Shown one piece after another: positions 1 through 9,238 of a DNA stretch of 64,000 nt (positions are counted from its first letter, which is position 1; each line of letters begins with the position of its first letter). Location of the stretch: contig NZ_WUED01000002.1 in the NCBI RefSeq assembly GCF_016806695.1, forward strand, positions 82,703 through 146,702, written 5' to 3'. This DNA comes from Campylobacter bilis (GTDB lineage: Bacteria; Campylobacterota; Campylobacteria; Campylobacterales; Campylobacteraceae). The position numbers and the translations under genes were made by a program. The notes beneath the pieces were generated by a model, which saw nothing but the letters and a program-made list of their open reading frames with translations, did no database searches and had not been told where the DNA came from.

Positions 1-1
1 C

Positions 2-718
2 TTTATACCTATATTATTTGTGTGTTTTTCGGTTTTTACGCAGATTTCTAGTTTTAAGGTTTATTATCAAAAAGCTAAGCAAGTGATTTTTGCCTTTTTA
101 ATACCTGCACAGCAAGATGTTGTGACTGCTTATATTGACACTTTTTTGAAAAATAGTGTGAATTTGGGTATAGTAGGGCTTATTGCTATGACTTTTACTT
201 CTTTGGCTTTTTTTTCAGGTTATGATTTTGTGATCAATCGTATTACTAAAAATCAATCTAAAGGGCTTTGGCAAAGCATTAGTTCTTATTGGACTCTTTT
301 AACTCTTGTTCCTTTGGGACTTGGATTGAGTTTTTATATTTCGGGTTTTATCCAAGAAGCTTTAGACGATTATAAAATAGGTTTTAATTTTTTTGAAATT
401 TTACCCTTTGTGATCATTTGGGGTTTATTTTTAATATCTTATTCAAGTTCTGTTCATAAAGGAAGCCTTAAAAGTTTGATATTTGTTTCTTTTGGTGCTG
501 GAGTTATTTGGTATATAGTTAAAAATTTATTTGTGTATTATATAGTTTATAATAAAACTTATGCTAGCGTTTATGGATCTTTTTCTACTATATTGTTTTT
601 CTTTATTTGGATTTATATTTCATGGATTATTTATCTTTTTGGTCTTAAGCTTTATTATTTTTTAAATCATAATTATGATGAAGGGAATAAAATTCGTAAA
701 AACGCAAAGAAGGGCTAA
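2..718 (+). CDS. YihY/Rbn-family inner membrane protein, 5' end outside window
   Basis: The reading frame is open from the first bases of the window, so the GTG at 20 is probably internal and the true start lies upstream. The visible 230 or so residues contain at least five hydrophobic segments and the GYDFVINRIT and GSFSTILFFFIWIY stretches typical of the YihY/UPF0761 family, once called ribonuclease BN. This matches the C. jejuni gene I remember as Cj1212c. Family members are polytopic inner-membrane proteins; the RNase BN name came from a misassignment, so no nuclease role is claimed. It converges on the comEC remnant and overlaps its 3' end by about 57 bp. Confidence 0.8.
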   Translation, partial: FIPILFVCFSVFTQISSFKVYYQKAKQVIFAFLIPAQQDVVTAYIDTFLKNSVNLGIVGLIAMTFTSLAFFSGYDFVINRITKNQSKGLWQSISSYWTLLTLVPLGLGLSFYISGFIQEALDDYKIGFNFFEILPFVIIWGLFLISYSSSVHKGSLKSLIFVSFGAGVIWYIVKNLFVYYIVYNKTYASVYGSFSTILFFFIWIYISWIIYLFGLKLYYFLNHNYDEGNKIRKNAKKG

Positions 719-1923
719 AAATTTAAAACGTATTGAGATTAAACAAGCAATAAGATAAGTTATAAAAATCCAAAAAGGAATGTTTATATTTGTTCCATAG
801 AGTTTAAATTTGAAAAACTCATCCAAAGCAAAATTGAGTAAATCCCCTTGATTGATTAAATGTAAAAACAATGTCAAGGGGTAAAATACTATAAAAACCG
901 CACTCAAAATAATGCCTAAAAGTTGTTGATAACTGATTAAAGGGAAAAAATAAAGCACTGGTAAAATCATAGCAAAAAAGGTCCAAATATTAATAAAAAT
1001 GATATTTGTCAAATTATTAAGTTTTGTTGAAAAATGATGTATATATAAAAAAATATAAAAAACCCCTAAAATAGAAAATAAAAATCCAATACTCAATAAA
1101 AGCCTAGGATAAAGGGCTATACATAATAAAATACTAGAAAAAAGAGTAAAAAAATGAACGATTTTTATATTTTTATAAGCTAAATAAAAAAACCCAAAGA
1201 GCCATAATTAAAGAGCGAATAAAAGAAGGAACAAAGCCTATTAAATAAGCATAACTTAAAAGAAAGGAAAAAACTAAAATACTTAAATCAAAGCGTAAAT
1301 TCCTGTGAGGAAAATATATCTTTTTTGAAAAAAACCATAAAGAGAGGCTAAAATAAAAAAGATTAAGCTAAAAAGTAAGCCTATATGATAGCCACTAATT
1401 GCTATTAGATGTGCAATACCATAGTAATTAACATCATTTCTAAGTTCTAAAGATATAGGCAATGCGAAAAATAATGCACCATAAAATTCACGTATTTTTT
1501 CATTTTGGTGTTGGTTTAAAAAATAAGATACAATTAAATTGTGTTTTTTTTCTTGTAATTTTTCAAAATCATAAGCAGGAGCGTAAAAGTTTTTGCTGAG
1601 ATAATTTTTAAAAGTGATATTTTGGGTTATGATTTTGAGATTGAGATATTCGTTTTTGCTTAAATTTAAGTCTTTAAAACTTGTAGTGTAAAAGGTAAAG
1701 TTTTTACTTTGTATTTTTAAAACCCAGTATTTTTTATTTTTTTTATTCTTTTTGTGTATTGGTGCAAGAGTAAAGCATTTTCTATGAGATAATGTTTTTG
1801 AGCTTTGAAATTTAAAAAATTATAATATTCTAAAAGGATATTGAAAGTAAAAATAATAAAGACACCTAAGAATAAATAGCACAATTCCTTAAAAACTGTA
1901 TAAAAATAATTCCATAAAGGCAT
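662..1923 (-). pseudogene. comEC: comEC/Rec2-like DNA uptake channel, broken by at least three frameshifts
   Basis: ComEC forms the inner-membrane channel for transforming DNA. The likely start is the ATG at 1923 (MPLWNYF), overlapping the dedA stop as TAATG. Frame 1 ends at about 1717. Removing one A from the A8/A6 tracts near 1732-1745 (minus strand) restores a frame reading YWVLKIQSKNFTFYTT and the competence-domain motif HLIAISGYHIGLLFSLIFF. A second shift is needed near 1311-1317 (RYIFLTG should read RY-FPHRN) and a third at the T7 run near 1186 (LWVFLFSL-stop should read FFYLAYKNIKI). The last 145 codons (1096-662) are open. Total length (about 1260 nt) equals the intact C. jejuni gene, so the lesions are small indels, not a deletion. 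Confidence 0.8.
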
Positions 1924-2480
1924 TATTTTTTGGAAAATCGACTCAGATAAAACCAAATCATTCCTGCAAGTAGGAGTAAAAATAAAGGTGTGATATAAGC
2001 ATAAGAGCTAATTTTATCAAAAATGGTTTCAATAATGTGCCCAAATATATAAGCAATTAATCCTAAAGTAAATGCCCATATGAGACTAGCTAGAGTGTTA
2101 AGTGCTAAAAATTTTGTAAAATTATATTTTGCTATACCTGCTGCTATAGGGATAAAGGTTTTTAATCCATAAATAAATTTTTGACCTATAAGTAAGAATG
2201 TTCCATACTGCTTGATTTTCATCATAGCTAGAGCGAGTTTGCGTCGATGTTTTTTAAAATAAGGCATGATGTCTTTTTTGTAGTATTTCCCAAGAATAAA
2301 AAGAAGAGTAGAACCTAAAGTATTGCCAATAAAAGCTAAAATAATACAAAGACTAAGATCCATTTTGCCTTGAGAGCTTAAAACCCCTGCGGCTAAAATT
2401 CCAACCATTCCTCCACCTAAAGAATAAAAAAATAAAACAATATAGCCATATTTTATTAAAGTGTCTATCATATCTTGCAT
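1923..2480 (-). CDS. DedA/VTT-family inner membrane protein
   Basis: This 185-residue protein has several membrane segments. The DedA/VTT (SNARE-associated) signatures include a glycine-rich first helix (SLGGGMVGILAAGVL), the GNTLGSTLLFILGKYY segment, and the motif with conserved Phe and Pro, IGQKFIYGLKTFIPIAAGI. DedA proteins are linked to membrane lipid homeostasis and undecaprenyl-phosphate or phospholipid flipping; the substrate here is unknown. Start ATG at 2480 is preceded by AAAGG. It lies 9 bp downstream of rny and its stop overlaps the comEC start, so it probably belongs to the rny transcript. A second DedA gene in the window (38481-39089) is broken, so this one may be the only local copy. 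Confidence 0.8.
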   Translation of the reverse strand: MQDMIDTLIKYGYIVLFFYSLGGGMVGILAAGVLSSQGKMDLSLCIILAFIGNTLGSTLLFILGKYYKKDIMPYFKKHRRKLALAMMKIKQYGTFLLIGQKFIYGLKTFIPIAAGIAKYNFTKFLALNTLASLIWAFTLGLIAYIFGHIIETIFDKISSYAYITPLFLLLLAGMIWFYLSRFSKK

Positions 2481-2489
2481 AATAAGCCT

Positions 2490-4043
2490 TTATTTAGCAT
2501 ATTCTACAGCTCTTAATTCGCGTATGACATTAACTTTAATTTCGCCTGGATATTGCATTTTTTCTTGAATTTCGGCTGCTATTTCTTTTGCTAAAAGCAC
2601 GCTTTCATCATCATTGACCAATTGAGCATTAGCAATGACGCGGATTTCTCTTCCTGCGTTAATTGCATAAGCGTTTTTAATACCTTCTTTGCTTTTGGCA
2701 ATTTCTTCAAGTTCGCTTACTCTTTTTAAGAAAACTTCTAAAACTTCTCGTCTAGCACCAGGTCTTGCAGCACTAAGAGTATCAGCTGCACATACAGCGG
2801 CTGATTCAATGCTTATTGCTTCTTCGTGTCCATGATGGGCATAAATTGCATTGATAACGACAGGATGTTCTTTATAGCGTTTGCAAAGTTCAGCACCTAA
2901 GTCTACATGAGAACCTTCAAAATCATGTGTTAAAGCCTTGCCTATATCATGTAAAATTCCCGCACGACGTGCTAAATTTTCATCACCTCCGCATTCAGCA
3001 GCAATAATTCCTGCTAGATGAGCTACTTCTAAAGAATGTGCTAAGGCGTTTTGTCCATAACTTGCACGGTATTTTAGTTTTCCTATGAGTTTGACAATTT
3101 CAGGGTGTATTTTACTTAAACCTAAATCCATGACTATGGTTTCGCCTTCTTCTAAGACGGCACTATCGAATTCTTTGCATACTTTTTCATGGATTTCTTC
3201 TATGCGTGCTGGTTGTATTCTTCCATCTTCGACTAAAAGTTCTATAACCTTTGTGGCAATAGCACGACGATAAAGATTAAAACAACTTACAATAATAGCA
3301 CCTGGAGTATCATCAATAATAATATCAACGCCTAAGACCATTTCTAAGGTTTTTACATTCCGGCCTTCTTTGCCAATAATACGACCTTTAAGATCGTCAT
3401 TTTTAATATTAATAACATTAATAAGTCTTTCAGCAGCAAATTCCCCTGCAAAACGAGAGGTGGCTTGTGCGATAATATAATTTGCTTTTCTTTTAGCCTC
3501 ATTTTTTGCTTCTTCTTCATATTTTCTTACTATGTGTGCAATTTGTTCGCGAGAATTCTCTTCTACTTTTTTAAGGATGATCTCTTTGGCTTCATCTTGC
3601 GTAAATCCTGTAGAGTGTTCTAAAATTTTTAAAACATCATCAAGTTTTTCTTGATAATTGCTTTTTAGTTTATTAACGTCAAATTGTAGATCTTGTATTT
3701 GTTTTTTTGATTTACAAAGCTGTTCTTTATCTTCTTTTAATTTTTCTTCTTCTTGCTGAAGTTTTTGTTCTTTTTTAAAAAGTTCATCAAATTTTTGATT
3801 AAAATCTTTTTGGATTTTATGAACTTTTTCTTCATATTTTTTTTTGACTTCTAACTCAGCATTAAGAATTGAGTTATTTGCATCTTTTAAGACAAGTTCT
3901 GCTTCATATTCTATAGCTTTAGCTTTAGCTTTAGCTTGTTCTACAAAAATTTCGTATTTAGTATCATTGATCTTTTTTGCGATCAAATACCCTATACCAA
4001 CTCCAACTACGGCAGTTATAAGCGCGATAAGTGATTCTATCAT
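2490..4043 (-). CDS. rny: Ribonuclease Y
   Basis: Endoribonuclease that initiates mRNA decay at the membrane. The 517-residue architecture is complete: an N-terminal membrane anchor (residues 4-22, with GVGIGYLIAKK), a long charged coiled coil (about 25-195), a KH domain with the GKEGRNVKTLE motif (about 224-234), and an HD domain with HSLEVAHLAG, the catalytic HDIGKALTHD, and AHHGHEE. The C terminus ends in GEIKVNVIRELRAVEYAK, typical of the family. It is co-directional with and overlapped by the upstream cyclo-ligase gene, and followed by dedA. Confidence 0.95.
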   Translation of the reverse strand: MIESLIALITAVVGVGIGYLIAKKINDTKYEIFVEQAKAKAKAIEYEAELVLKDANNSILNAELEVKKKYEEKVHKIQKDFNQKFDELFKKEQKLQQEEEKLKEDKEQLCKSKKQIQDLQFDVNKLKSNYQEKLDDVLKILEHSTGFTQDEAKEIILKKVEENSREQIAHIVRKYEEEAKNEAKRKANYIIAQATSRFAGEFAAERLINVINIKNDDLKGRIIGKEGRNVKTLEMVLGVDIIIDDTPGAIIVSCFNLYRRAIATKVIELLVEDGRIQPARIEEIHEKVCKEFDSAVLEEGETIVMDLGLSKIHPEIVKLIGKLKYRASYGQNALAHSLEVAHLAGIIAAECGGDENLARRAGILHDIGKALTHDFEGSHVDLGAELCKRYKEHPVVINAIYAHHGHEEAISIESAAVCAADTLSAARPGARREVLEVFLKRVSELEEIAKSKEGIKNAYAINAGREIRVIANAQLVNDDESVLLAKEIAAEIQEKMQYPGEIKVNVIRELRAVEYAK

Positions 4044-4590
4044 TTTTTCTTTCTTTCTTGTAATATTTTTTATAAGGGTTTATATATAATTTCGCCGAAA
4101 TATCATGCTTTTGTGTTAAATTATGTTGAGTAAAAGCATCAATACTTTGGACAAATATTATATGAGGTTTATGGTTGAGATCTTTAAAAAATCTGTCATA
4201 AAAACCTTGCCCATGTCCTATTCTTTTTAAATTTTTATCAACACCAATAACAGGCACTATAGCTATGTCGATTTTTGTTTTTAAAAAAGAATTCATAGGT
4301 TCTAAAACCCCAAACCTTTTTTTAATAAAAGGTAGCCTTAATTTTACAATTTTTAAACTTTTATCTTGCATAAATGGAACAAAAAGTTTATAATTTTTGC
4401 TAAGAATGTGACGAAACTTTAATAGATTAGGTTCGTAACTTAAAGGAATGAAAATTAAAATATTTTTAGCTTTAAAGAATTTTATTATTTTTAAGCATTC
4501 TTTAAATATTTTAAAATCTTGCTTAAAATGAGATTTTTTGTGTTTTGAAAGACGTGTTTTTTGTAAAATTCTAAAGTCTGTTTTTTCCAT
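3964..4590 (-). CDS. 5-formyltetrahydrofolate cyclo-ligase family protein
   Basis: Predicted to convert 5-formyl-THF to 5,10-methenyl-THF using ATP. The 208-residue protein has the family features: a basic N terminus, LIFIPLSYEPN, VPVIGVD and the nucleotide/folate-binding RIGHGQGFYDRFF loop (about residues 126-138). Start ATG at 4590. The last 27 or so codons run out of frame over the start of rny (80 bp overlap), giving a Lys/Arg/Tyr/Trp-rich tail. I recall the C. jejuni orthologue (Cj1208) having a similar tail, so this looks like a fixed overlap rather than a new lost stop. Confidence 0.85.
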   Translation of the reverse strand: MEKTDFRILQKTRLSKHKKSHFKQDFKIFKECLKIIKFFKAKNILIFIPLSYEPNLLKFRHILSKNYKLFVPFMQDKSLKIVKLRLPFIKKRFGVLEPMNSFLKTKIDIAIVPVIGVDKNLKRIGHGQGFYDRFFKDLNHKPHIIFVQSIDAFTQHNLTQKHDISAKLYINPYKKYYKKERKNDRITYRAYNCRSWSWYRVFDRKKDQ

Positions 4591-4629
4591 GAATACATGC
4601 CTTTTAAAAACTTATTATCTTATATATGT

Positions 4630-4635
4630 TATAAT
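4630..4635 (+). promoter_or_regulatory. Predicted sigma70 -10 box for the tlpA-like/ftsY/radA operon
   Basis: A TATAAT hexamer sits 39 bp before the lipoprotein ATG, in a T-rich stretch and without an obvious -35 box, as is usual for Campylobacter sigma70 promoters. An AAGGAATAAG Shine-Dalgarno follows just before the ATG. Confidence 0.55.
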
Positions 4636-4674
4636 TTTAGCATTTTATAATTGAGAATAAAGGAATAAGTTAAG

Positions 4675-5232
4675 ATGAAAATTAAAAAAATATTTTCATT
4701 GATGATTATAGTTTATTTATTGGTTGCTTGTAGTAATGAAAAAACAAAGCAGCAAAGTGATGCAAATGCTACTATAGATTCTAGTCTAAGTCAAAGTGAT
4801 GAGATGAAATTTAGCCTTAATTTGACCGATGGAGGCACCTTTTTTATCAAAAAAGAAAATTCAGTTTTAAATTTTGATAATAAAAATAAGGCAATTTTAT
4901 TTGTGTTTTTTACTACTTGGTGTACCCCTTGTATTGCTGAGGTTCCACACCTTAATAAAATGCAAGAAAAATATAAAAATGATTTTAGCATAATAGGTGT
5001 TTTATTAGAAGATAAAACTAATGATGAAATCAATCAGTTTATAAAGCAACATAAAATAGTTTATAAAATAGCCAATGGAGAGAATAATTATCTTCTAGTC
5101 AAAGCTTTAGGCAAGGTAAATGGTATTCCTACTATGTTTCTTTATAATAAGCATGCTAAATTGATCAATCAATATTTAGGACTTATTCCTGAAGAAATGT
5201 TAGAAATTGACATTCAAAAGGCTGTATTTTAA
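4675..5232 (+). CDS. TlpA/ResA-like thiol-disulfide lipoprotein
   Basis: A periplasm-facing thioredoxin-fold protein (185 residues). The signal peptide ends in a lipobox, LLVAC, with Cys19 as the lipidation site. A short Ser/Asn-rich linker leads to a TlpA/ResA-type thioredoxin domain with active site WCTPC (Cys83/Cys86) and the cis-Pro motif GIPTMFLY. Such proteins reduce or exchange disulfides, often for cytochrome c maturation or envelope protein folding; the partner here is unknown. Its last A overlaps the ftsY ATG (TAATG), so translation is probably coupled. Corresponds to the C. jejuni gene I remember as Cj1207c. Confidence 0.88.
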   Translation: MKIKKIFSLMIIVYLLVACSNEKTKQQSDANATIDSSLSQSDEMKFSLNLTDGGTFFIKKENSVLNFDNKNKAILFVFFTTWCTPCIAEVPHLNKMQEKYKNDFSIIGVLLEDKTNDEINQFIKQHKIVYKIANGENNYLLVKALGKVNGIPTMFLYNKHAKLINQYLGLIPEEMLEIDIQKAVF

Positions 5233-6098
5233 TGTTTAATTTTTTAAAAAAAGGACTGGCTAAGACTCTTGAAAATATAGTAAATATCAAGGGCGAAAAT
5301 AAAAAAATAACTAAAGATTTACTTGAAGAAATTTTACTTGAGGCGGATGTGAGCTATGATATAGTAGAAGAAATCATTTATTATTTGCCGCCTCAAAATG
5401 AAGTAAAAAAAGCGGATTTAAAGCGTGTGATGGGTGCTTATTTTTCTTATGAAAAATTTGAAAAACAACAGATTAAGCCTTTTATAGAACTTGTTTTAGG
5501 GGTAAATGGTGCAGGTAAGACAACAAGTATTGCTAAGCTTGCTTATCTTTATAAAAAGCAAAATCAAAAAGTGATTTTAGGAGCTTGTGATACTTTTAGA
5601 GCAGGAGCTATTGAGCAATTAAGACTTTGGGCTGATAAAATTGGAGTGGAAATAGTTTTAACCCAGCAAGGCCATGATCCTTCAGCAGTGGCTTATGATA
5701 CTATTAATAAGGCTATAGCAAGGGATTTTGATAGGGTTATTATTGATACAGCTGGGCGTTTGCAAAATCAAAAGAATTTAGCAAATGAGCTTGAAAAAAT
5801 TGTCAGGATCTGTGATAAGGCCTTAAAAGGAGCACCGCATAGAAAAATTTTAGTACTTGATGGTACCCAAGGAAATGCAGGGATTTTGCAGGCAAAGGCT
5901 TTTAATGAACTTGTAAAACTTGATGGAGTGATTATTACAAAACTTGATGGTACGGCTAAAGGTGGAGCCCTTTTTAGTATAGCAAGAGAGCTTGAACTTC
6001 CTATTCTTTATATGGGAGTAGGTGAGCAAATGACTGATTTGCAAGAGTTTGATGCAAACAGTTATTTAGATGCTTTATTAGATCCTATTTTTGAGTAA
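5232..6098 (+). CDS. ftsY: Signal recognition particle receptor FtsY
   Basis: SRP receptor GTPase that docks ribosome-SRP complexes at the inner membrane. The 288-residue protein has a short N domain and the G domain with G1 LGVNGAGKTTS (about 89-99), G2 DTFRAGA, G3 DTAGR and G4 TKLDGTAKGG. The long acidic A domain of E. coli FtsY is absent, as is normal in Epsilonproteobacteria. It overlaps the upstream lipoprotein gene by one base and radA by one base, indicating one operon. Confidence 0.96.
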   Translation: MFNFLKKGLAKTLENIVNIKGENKKITKDLLEEILLEADVSYDIVEEIIYYLPPQNEVKKADLKRVMGAYFSYEKFEKQQIKPFIELVLGVNGAGKTTSIAKLAYLYKKQNQKVILGACDTFRAGAIEQLRLWADKIGVEIVLTQQGHDPSAVAYDTINKAIARDFDRVIIDTAGRLQNQKNLANELEKIVRICDKALKGAPHRKILVLDGTQGNAGILQAKAFNELVKLDGVIITKLDGTAKGGALFSIARELELPILYMGVGEQMTDLQEFDANSYLDALLDPIFE

Positions 6099-7438
6099 TG
6101 GCAAAAAATAAAGCACTTTTTGAATGTCAAGCTTGTGGAAATCAGCAAAGCAAATGGCTTGGAAAATGTCCAGAATGTGGTTCTTGGGATAGCTTTATAG
6201 AGTTAAAAGCAGATCAAATTAAGGCTTTAAAAGAACTTGTTAGTTTATCTCACAAAGCTAGTGAGGCTATTTGCATTGAAGATGTAGAACTTGAACATTT
6301 TACAAGATGTAGCACAGGTGATGATGAGCTTGATTTGGTTTTAGGTGGGGGTTTGGTTGAAGGATCTTTAGTGCTTATAGGCGGGAGTCCTGGTGTGGGC
6401 AAATCTACGCTTTTATTAAAAATTGCTTCGAATTTAGCTAAACAAGGTAAAAAAGTCCTTTATGTTAGCGGAGAAGAGAGTAAAGCACAAATTAAATTAA
6501 GAGCTGATAGACTTGAAGCTAATACGCCTAATTTATTTTTGCTTACTGAACTTTGTCTTGAAAATATCTTAGAAGAAGTGCATAAAAAAGATTATAAAAT
6601 TCTCATTATTGATTCTATACAAACTTTATATTCTAATAAAATAACTTCCGCAGCAGGAAGTATTACTCAAGTGCGCGAAATTACCTTTGAACTTATGCGT
6701 GTAAGTAAAGCTTTTAATATCAGCACTTTTATTATAGGACATATTACTAAAGAAGGTGCGATTGCAGGACCTAGAGTGCTTGAACATATGGTTGATGTGG
6801 TGCTTTATTTCGAAGGAGATGCTACTAAAGAAATCAGGCTTTTAAGAGGTTTTAAAAACCGTTTTGGTGGTACAAGTGAAGTGGGTATTTTTGAAATGAC
6901 AGCTAAAGGTTTGATGAGTGCTAAGGATTTAGCTAATAGATTTTTTACTCGTGGAAAAGCAATTTCAGGAAGTGCTTTAGGTGTTGTAATGGAAGGTTCT
7001 CGTGCTTTGGTTTTAGAAATTCAAGCTTTAGTTTGTGAGAGTTCTTACCCTAAACGTAGTGCTACAGGATATGAAAAAAATCGTCTTGATATGCTTTTGG
7101 CTTTGCTTGAGAGAAAACTTGAAATTCCTTTAGGTCATTATGATGTGTTTGTAAATATTAGTGGGGGTGTAAGAGTGAGTGAGACTGCAGCGGATTTAGC
7201 AGTGGTTGCAGCTATTATTTCTAGTTTTAAAAATCGCCCTTTAAGTAAGGATAGTGTGTTTATAGGAGAGCTTGGTTTAAATGGAGAAATTAGAGAGGTT
7301 TTTAGTCTTGATGTCCGTTTGAAAGAAGCAAAAATGCAAAAATTTAAAAATGCTATCATTCCTTCTAAGCCTTTAGAAGATATGGGGATTAAATGCTTTA
7401 TCACTAAAGAACTTACTCAAGTTTTAGAATGGATGTGA
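6098..7438 (+). CDS. radA: DNA repair protein RadA (Sms)
   Basis: A hexameric DnaB-like helicase that drives branch migration in recombination and natural transformation. The 446-residue protein has an N-terminal zinc finger (Cys10, Cys13, Cys24, Cys27), a Walker A GGSPGVGKST (about 95-104), the diagnostic KNRFGG motif (about 252), and a C-terminal Lon-protease-like domain. All motifs look intact, which contrasts with the broken comEC in the same window. ATG overlaps the ftsY stop. Confidence 0.96.
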   Translation: MAKNKALFECQACGNQQSKWLGKCPECGSWDSFIELKADQIKALKELVSLSHKASEAICIEDVELEHFTRCSTGDDELDLVLGGGLVEGSLVLIGGSPGVGKSTLLLKIASNLAKQGKKVLYVSGEESKAQIKLRADRLEANTPNLFLLTELCLENILEEVHKKDYKILIIDSIQTLYSNKITSAAGSITQVREITFELMRVSKAFNISTFIIGHITKEGAIAGPRVLEHMVDVVLYFEGDATKEIRLLRGFKNRFGGTSEVGIFEMTAKGLMSAKDLANRFFTRGKAISGSALGVVMEGSRALVLEIQALVCESSYPKRSATGYEKNRLDMLLALLERKLEIPLGHYDVFVNISGGVRVSETAADLAVVAAIISSFKNRPLSKDSVFIGELGLNGEIREVFSLDVRLKEAKMQKFKNAIIPSKPLEDMGIKCFITKELTQVLEWM

Positions 7439-7504
7439 TTTTCATTAAAATATAAGCAAGGATTGAGTAGAATAAGCACTTAGAATAAAATTTTTGAGGA
7501 AATT

Positions 7505-8185
7505 ATGAAAGATTTATTTTTATTTAGTTCTTTGCTTGACTCCAGTCATACTTTTTCTTATTTTTTCCATTTAGGTTTAGTAGCTTTGATTGCTGTTATT
7601 GTATCTATGATGGCTACTCGTTCTATGCAACTTGTTCCGCGTGGTATGCAAAATTTAGGCGAAGCTTTTTTAGAAGGAGTTTTGTCTATGGGTCGTGATA
7701 CCATGGGGAGTGAAAAAAGTGCAAGGAAATATCTTCCTTTAGTAGCAACTTTAGGGATTATTGTTTTTTTTAGTAATATTATAGGTATTATTCCAGGATT
7801 TCATTCTCCAACTGCAAGTTTGAATTTAACACTATCTTTAGCAATTATCGTTTTTGTTTATTATCATTTTGAAGGCATTAGAACGCAAGGTTTTGTAAGA
7901 TACTTTGCACATTTTATGGGACCTATTAAATTACTTGCTCCTTTGATGTTTCCTATAGAAATTGTTTCTCATCTTTCTCGCGTTATATCTTTATCTTTCC
8001 GTCTTTTTGGAAATATTAAGGGTGATGATTTATTTTTAATGGTAATTTTAGCTCTTGTTCCTTATATTGCTCCTCTTCCAGCTTATGTGCTTTTAACTTT
8101 TATGGCTTTTTTGCAAGCTTTTATTTTTATGATTTTAACTTATGTGTATTTAGCAGGTGCGACTGTGATTGAGGAAGGTCATTGA
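7505..8185 (+). CDS. atpB: F0F1 ATP synthase subunit a
   Basis: Membrane subunit that forms the proton half-channels next to the c-ring. 226 residues with five to six membrane helices; the conserved helix carrying the essential arginine is seen as [16 protein letters not shown], and IIGIIPGF is typical. As in other Campylobacter it lies apart from the main atp operon. The TTG start of the next gene overlaps its end. The AGGAAATT Shine-Dalgarno lies just before the ATG. Confidence 0.95.
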   Translation: MKDLFLFSSLLDSSHTFSYFFHLGLVALIAVIVSMMATRSMQLVPRGMQNLGEAFLEGVLSMGRDTMGSEKSARKYLPLVATLGIIVFFSNIIGIIPGFHSPTASLNLTLSLAIIVFVYYHFEGIRTQGFVRYFAHFMGPIKLLAPLMFPIEIVSHLSRVISLSFRLFGNIKGDDLFLMVILALVPYIAPLPAYVLLTFMAFLQAFIFMILTYVYLAGATVIEEGH

Positions 8186-8370
8186 TTTATCTTTTGGAAT
8201 TTTTTAAAGGTGCGTCTTTAGCCTTGATGGTTTTTGCCGCCTTTTTTTTCTTTTTTAAATTCAATTCTTTTTTGTATCTTTGTTTAGGACTGATTCCGGG
8301 TTTACTTCTAACTTTGGTTTTTATTTTGCTTTTAGAAAATTATGAGCTTAAAAATCAAAATAAGGATTAA
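8182..8370 (+). CDS. Small integral membrane protein after atpB
   Basis: A 62-residue protein with two hydrophobic segments (about 10-28 and 32-50) and a charged tail. The predicted start is a TTG overlapping the end of atpB, suggesting translational coupling. It matches the position of the C. jejuni gene I remember as Cj1203c. Function unknown; proximity to atpB suggests but does not prove a link with ATP synthase. Confidence 0.65.
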   Translation: MIYLLEFFKGASLALMVFAAFFFFFKFNSFLYLCLGLIPGLLLTLVFILLLENYELKNQNKD

Positions 8371-9227
8371 CTTTGTTTTTCAACACAAAGTTCTTCCTTA
8401 AGTAAATGTTTCACAGCTTCGTAAATTTTAATAGCTGCTTTAGATTTATTCATGGTATAAAGATGAATTCCATCCACCCCGCTAGTAATTAAATCAACAA
8501 TTTGATCTATTGCATAGGCAATTCCAGCATCTTCTAAAGCTAGAGTATTGTTTTCGTATTTTTCCAAGATTTTAGTAAATTTGGGCGGAATTTTAGCTCC
8601 GCAAAGTTGAGAAATTTTTAAAACTTGTCTTTTGTTAGTAATGGGCATGATTCCTGCATAAATGGGGATATTGATATTTGCTAAGGCACAATTTTGTTTA
8701 AAAGTATAAAAAGTCTCATTATCATAAAAAAGTTGAGTGATAAGCTTGTTAGTTCCTGAATTGACCTTAATTTTAAGATGATGTATATCTTCAATGAAAT
8801 TTTTAGCTTCATTGTGTTTTTCAGGGTAGCAAGCTGCATAAATTTCAAAGCCTCCTTCTTCTTGGATAAAAGAGATTAAATCACTTGCGTAAGAAAAATC
8901 CTTGCTTTTTTCTACACTATTACATACATCTCCTCTTAAGGCAAGAATTTTTTCAAGTTTTCTTTCTTTGCATTGTTTAAGTATAGTTGTAATTTTATCT
9001 TTATTAGCATGGATGCAAGGTAAATGCACTATGCTAGGGAATTTATATTGATCTTGAATTAAAGTAGCAGTTTCTAAAGTGTTTTTTGAATTAACAGAAC
9101 CTCCAGCACCAAAAGTCACACTAATGAAATTAGGGCTTAATTGCCCTAAATCATCTAAAATAGTATTGAGATTTTTAATGCTTTCATCTTTTCTTGGTGG
9201 GAAAATCTCAAAAGAGAAACTACACAT
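8367..9227 (-). CDS. metF: Methylenetetrahydrofolate reductase
   Basis: Reduces 5,10-methylene-THF to 5-methyl-THF, the methyl donor for MetE. The 286-residue protein begins with the family motif FSFEIFPPR and has FISVTFGAGG, LRGD and TQLFYDN, with the catalytic Glu in the first motif. Start ATG at 9227 has a strong AAAGGAGG Shine-Dalgarno. It is 11 bp downstream of metE, so metQ-metE-metF form one operon that supplies methionine both by import and by synthesis. Confidence 0.95.
   Translation of the reverse strand: MCSFSFEIFPPRKDESIKNLNTILDDLGQLSPNFISVTFGAGGSVNSKNTLETATLIQDQYKFPSIVHLPCIHANKDKITTILKQCKERKLEKILALRGDVCNSVEKSKDFSYASDLISFIQEEGGFEIYAACYPEKHNEAKNFIEDIHHLKIKVNSGTNKLITQLFYDNETFYTFKQNCALANINIPIYAGIMPITNKRQVLKISQLCGAKIPPKFTKILEKYENNTLALEDAGIAYAIDQIVDLITSGVDGIHLYTMNKSKAAIKIYEAVKHLLKEELCVEKQS
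8369..8392. terminator. Bidirectional hairpin between atpB unit and metF
   Basis: Perfect 8-bp inverted repeat AACTTTGT/ACAAAGTT with an 8-base loop, placed where the plus-strand atpB unit and the minus-strand metF converge. It overlaps the last codons of metF. Confidence 0.5.
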
Positions 9228-9238
9228 AAAACCTCCTT

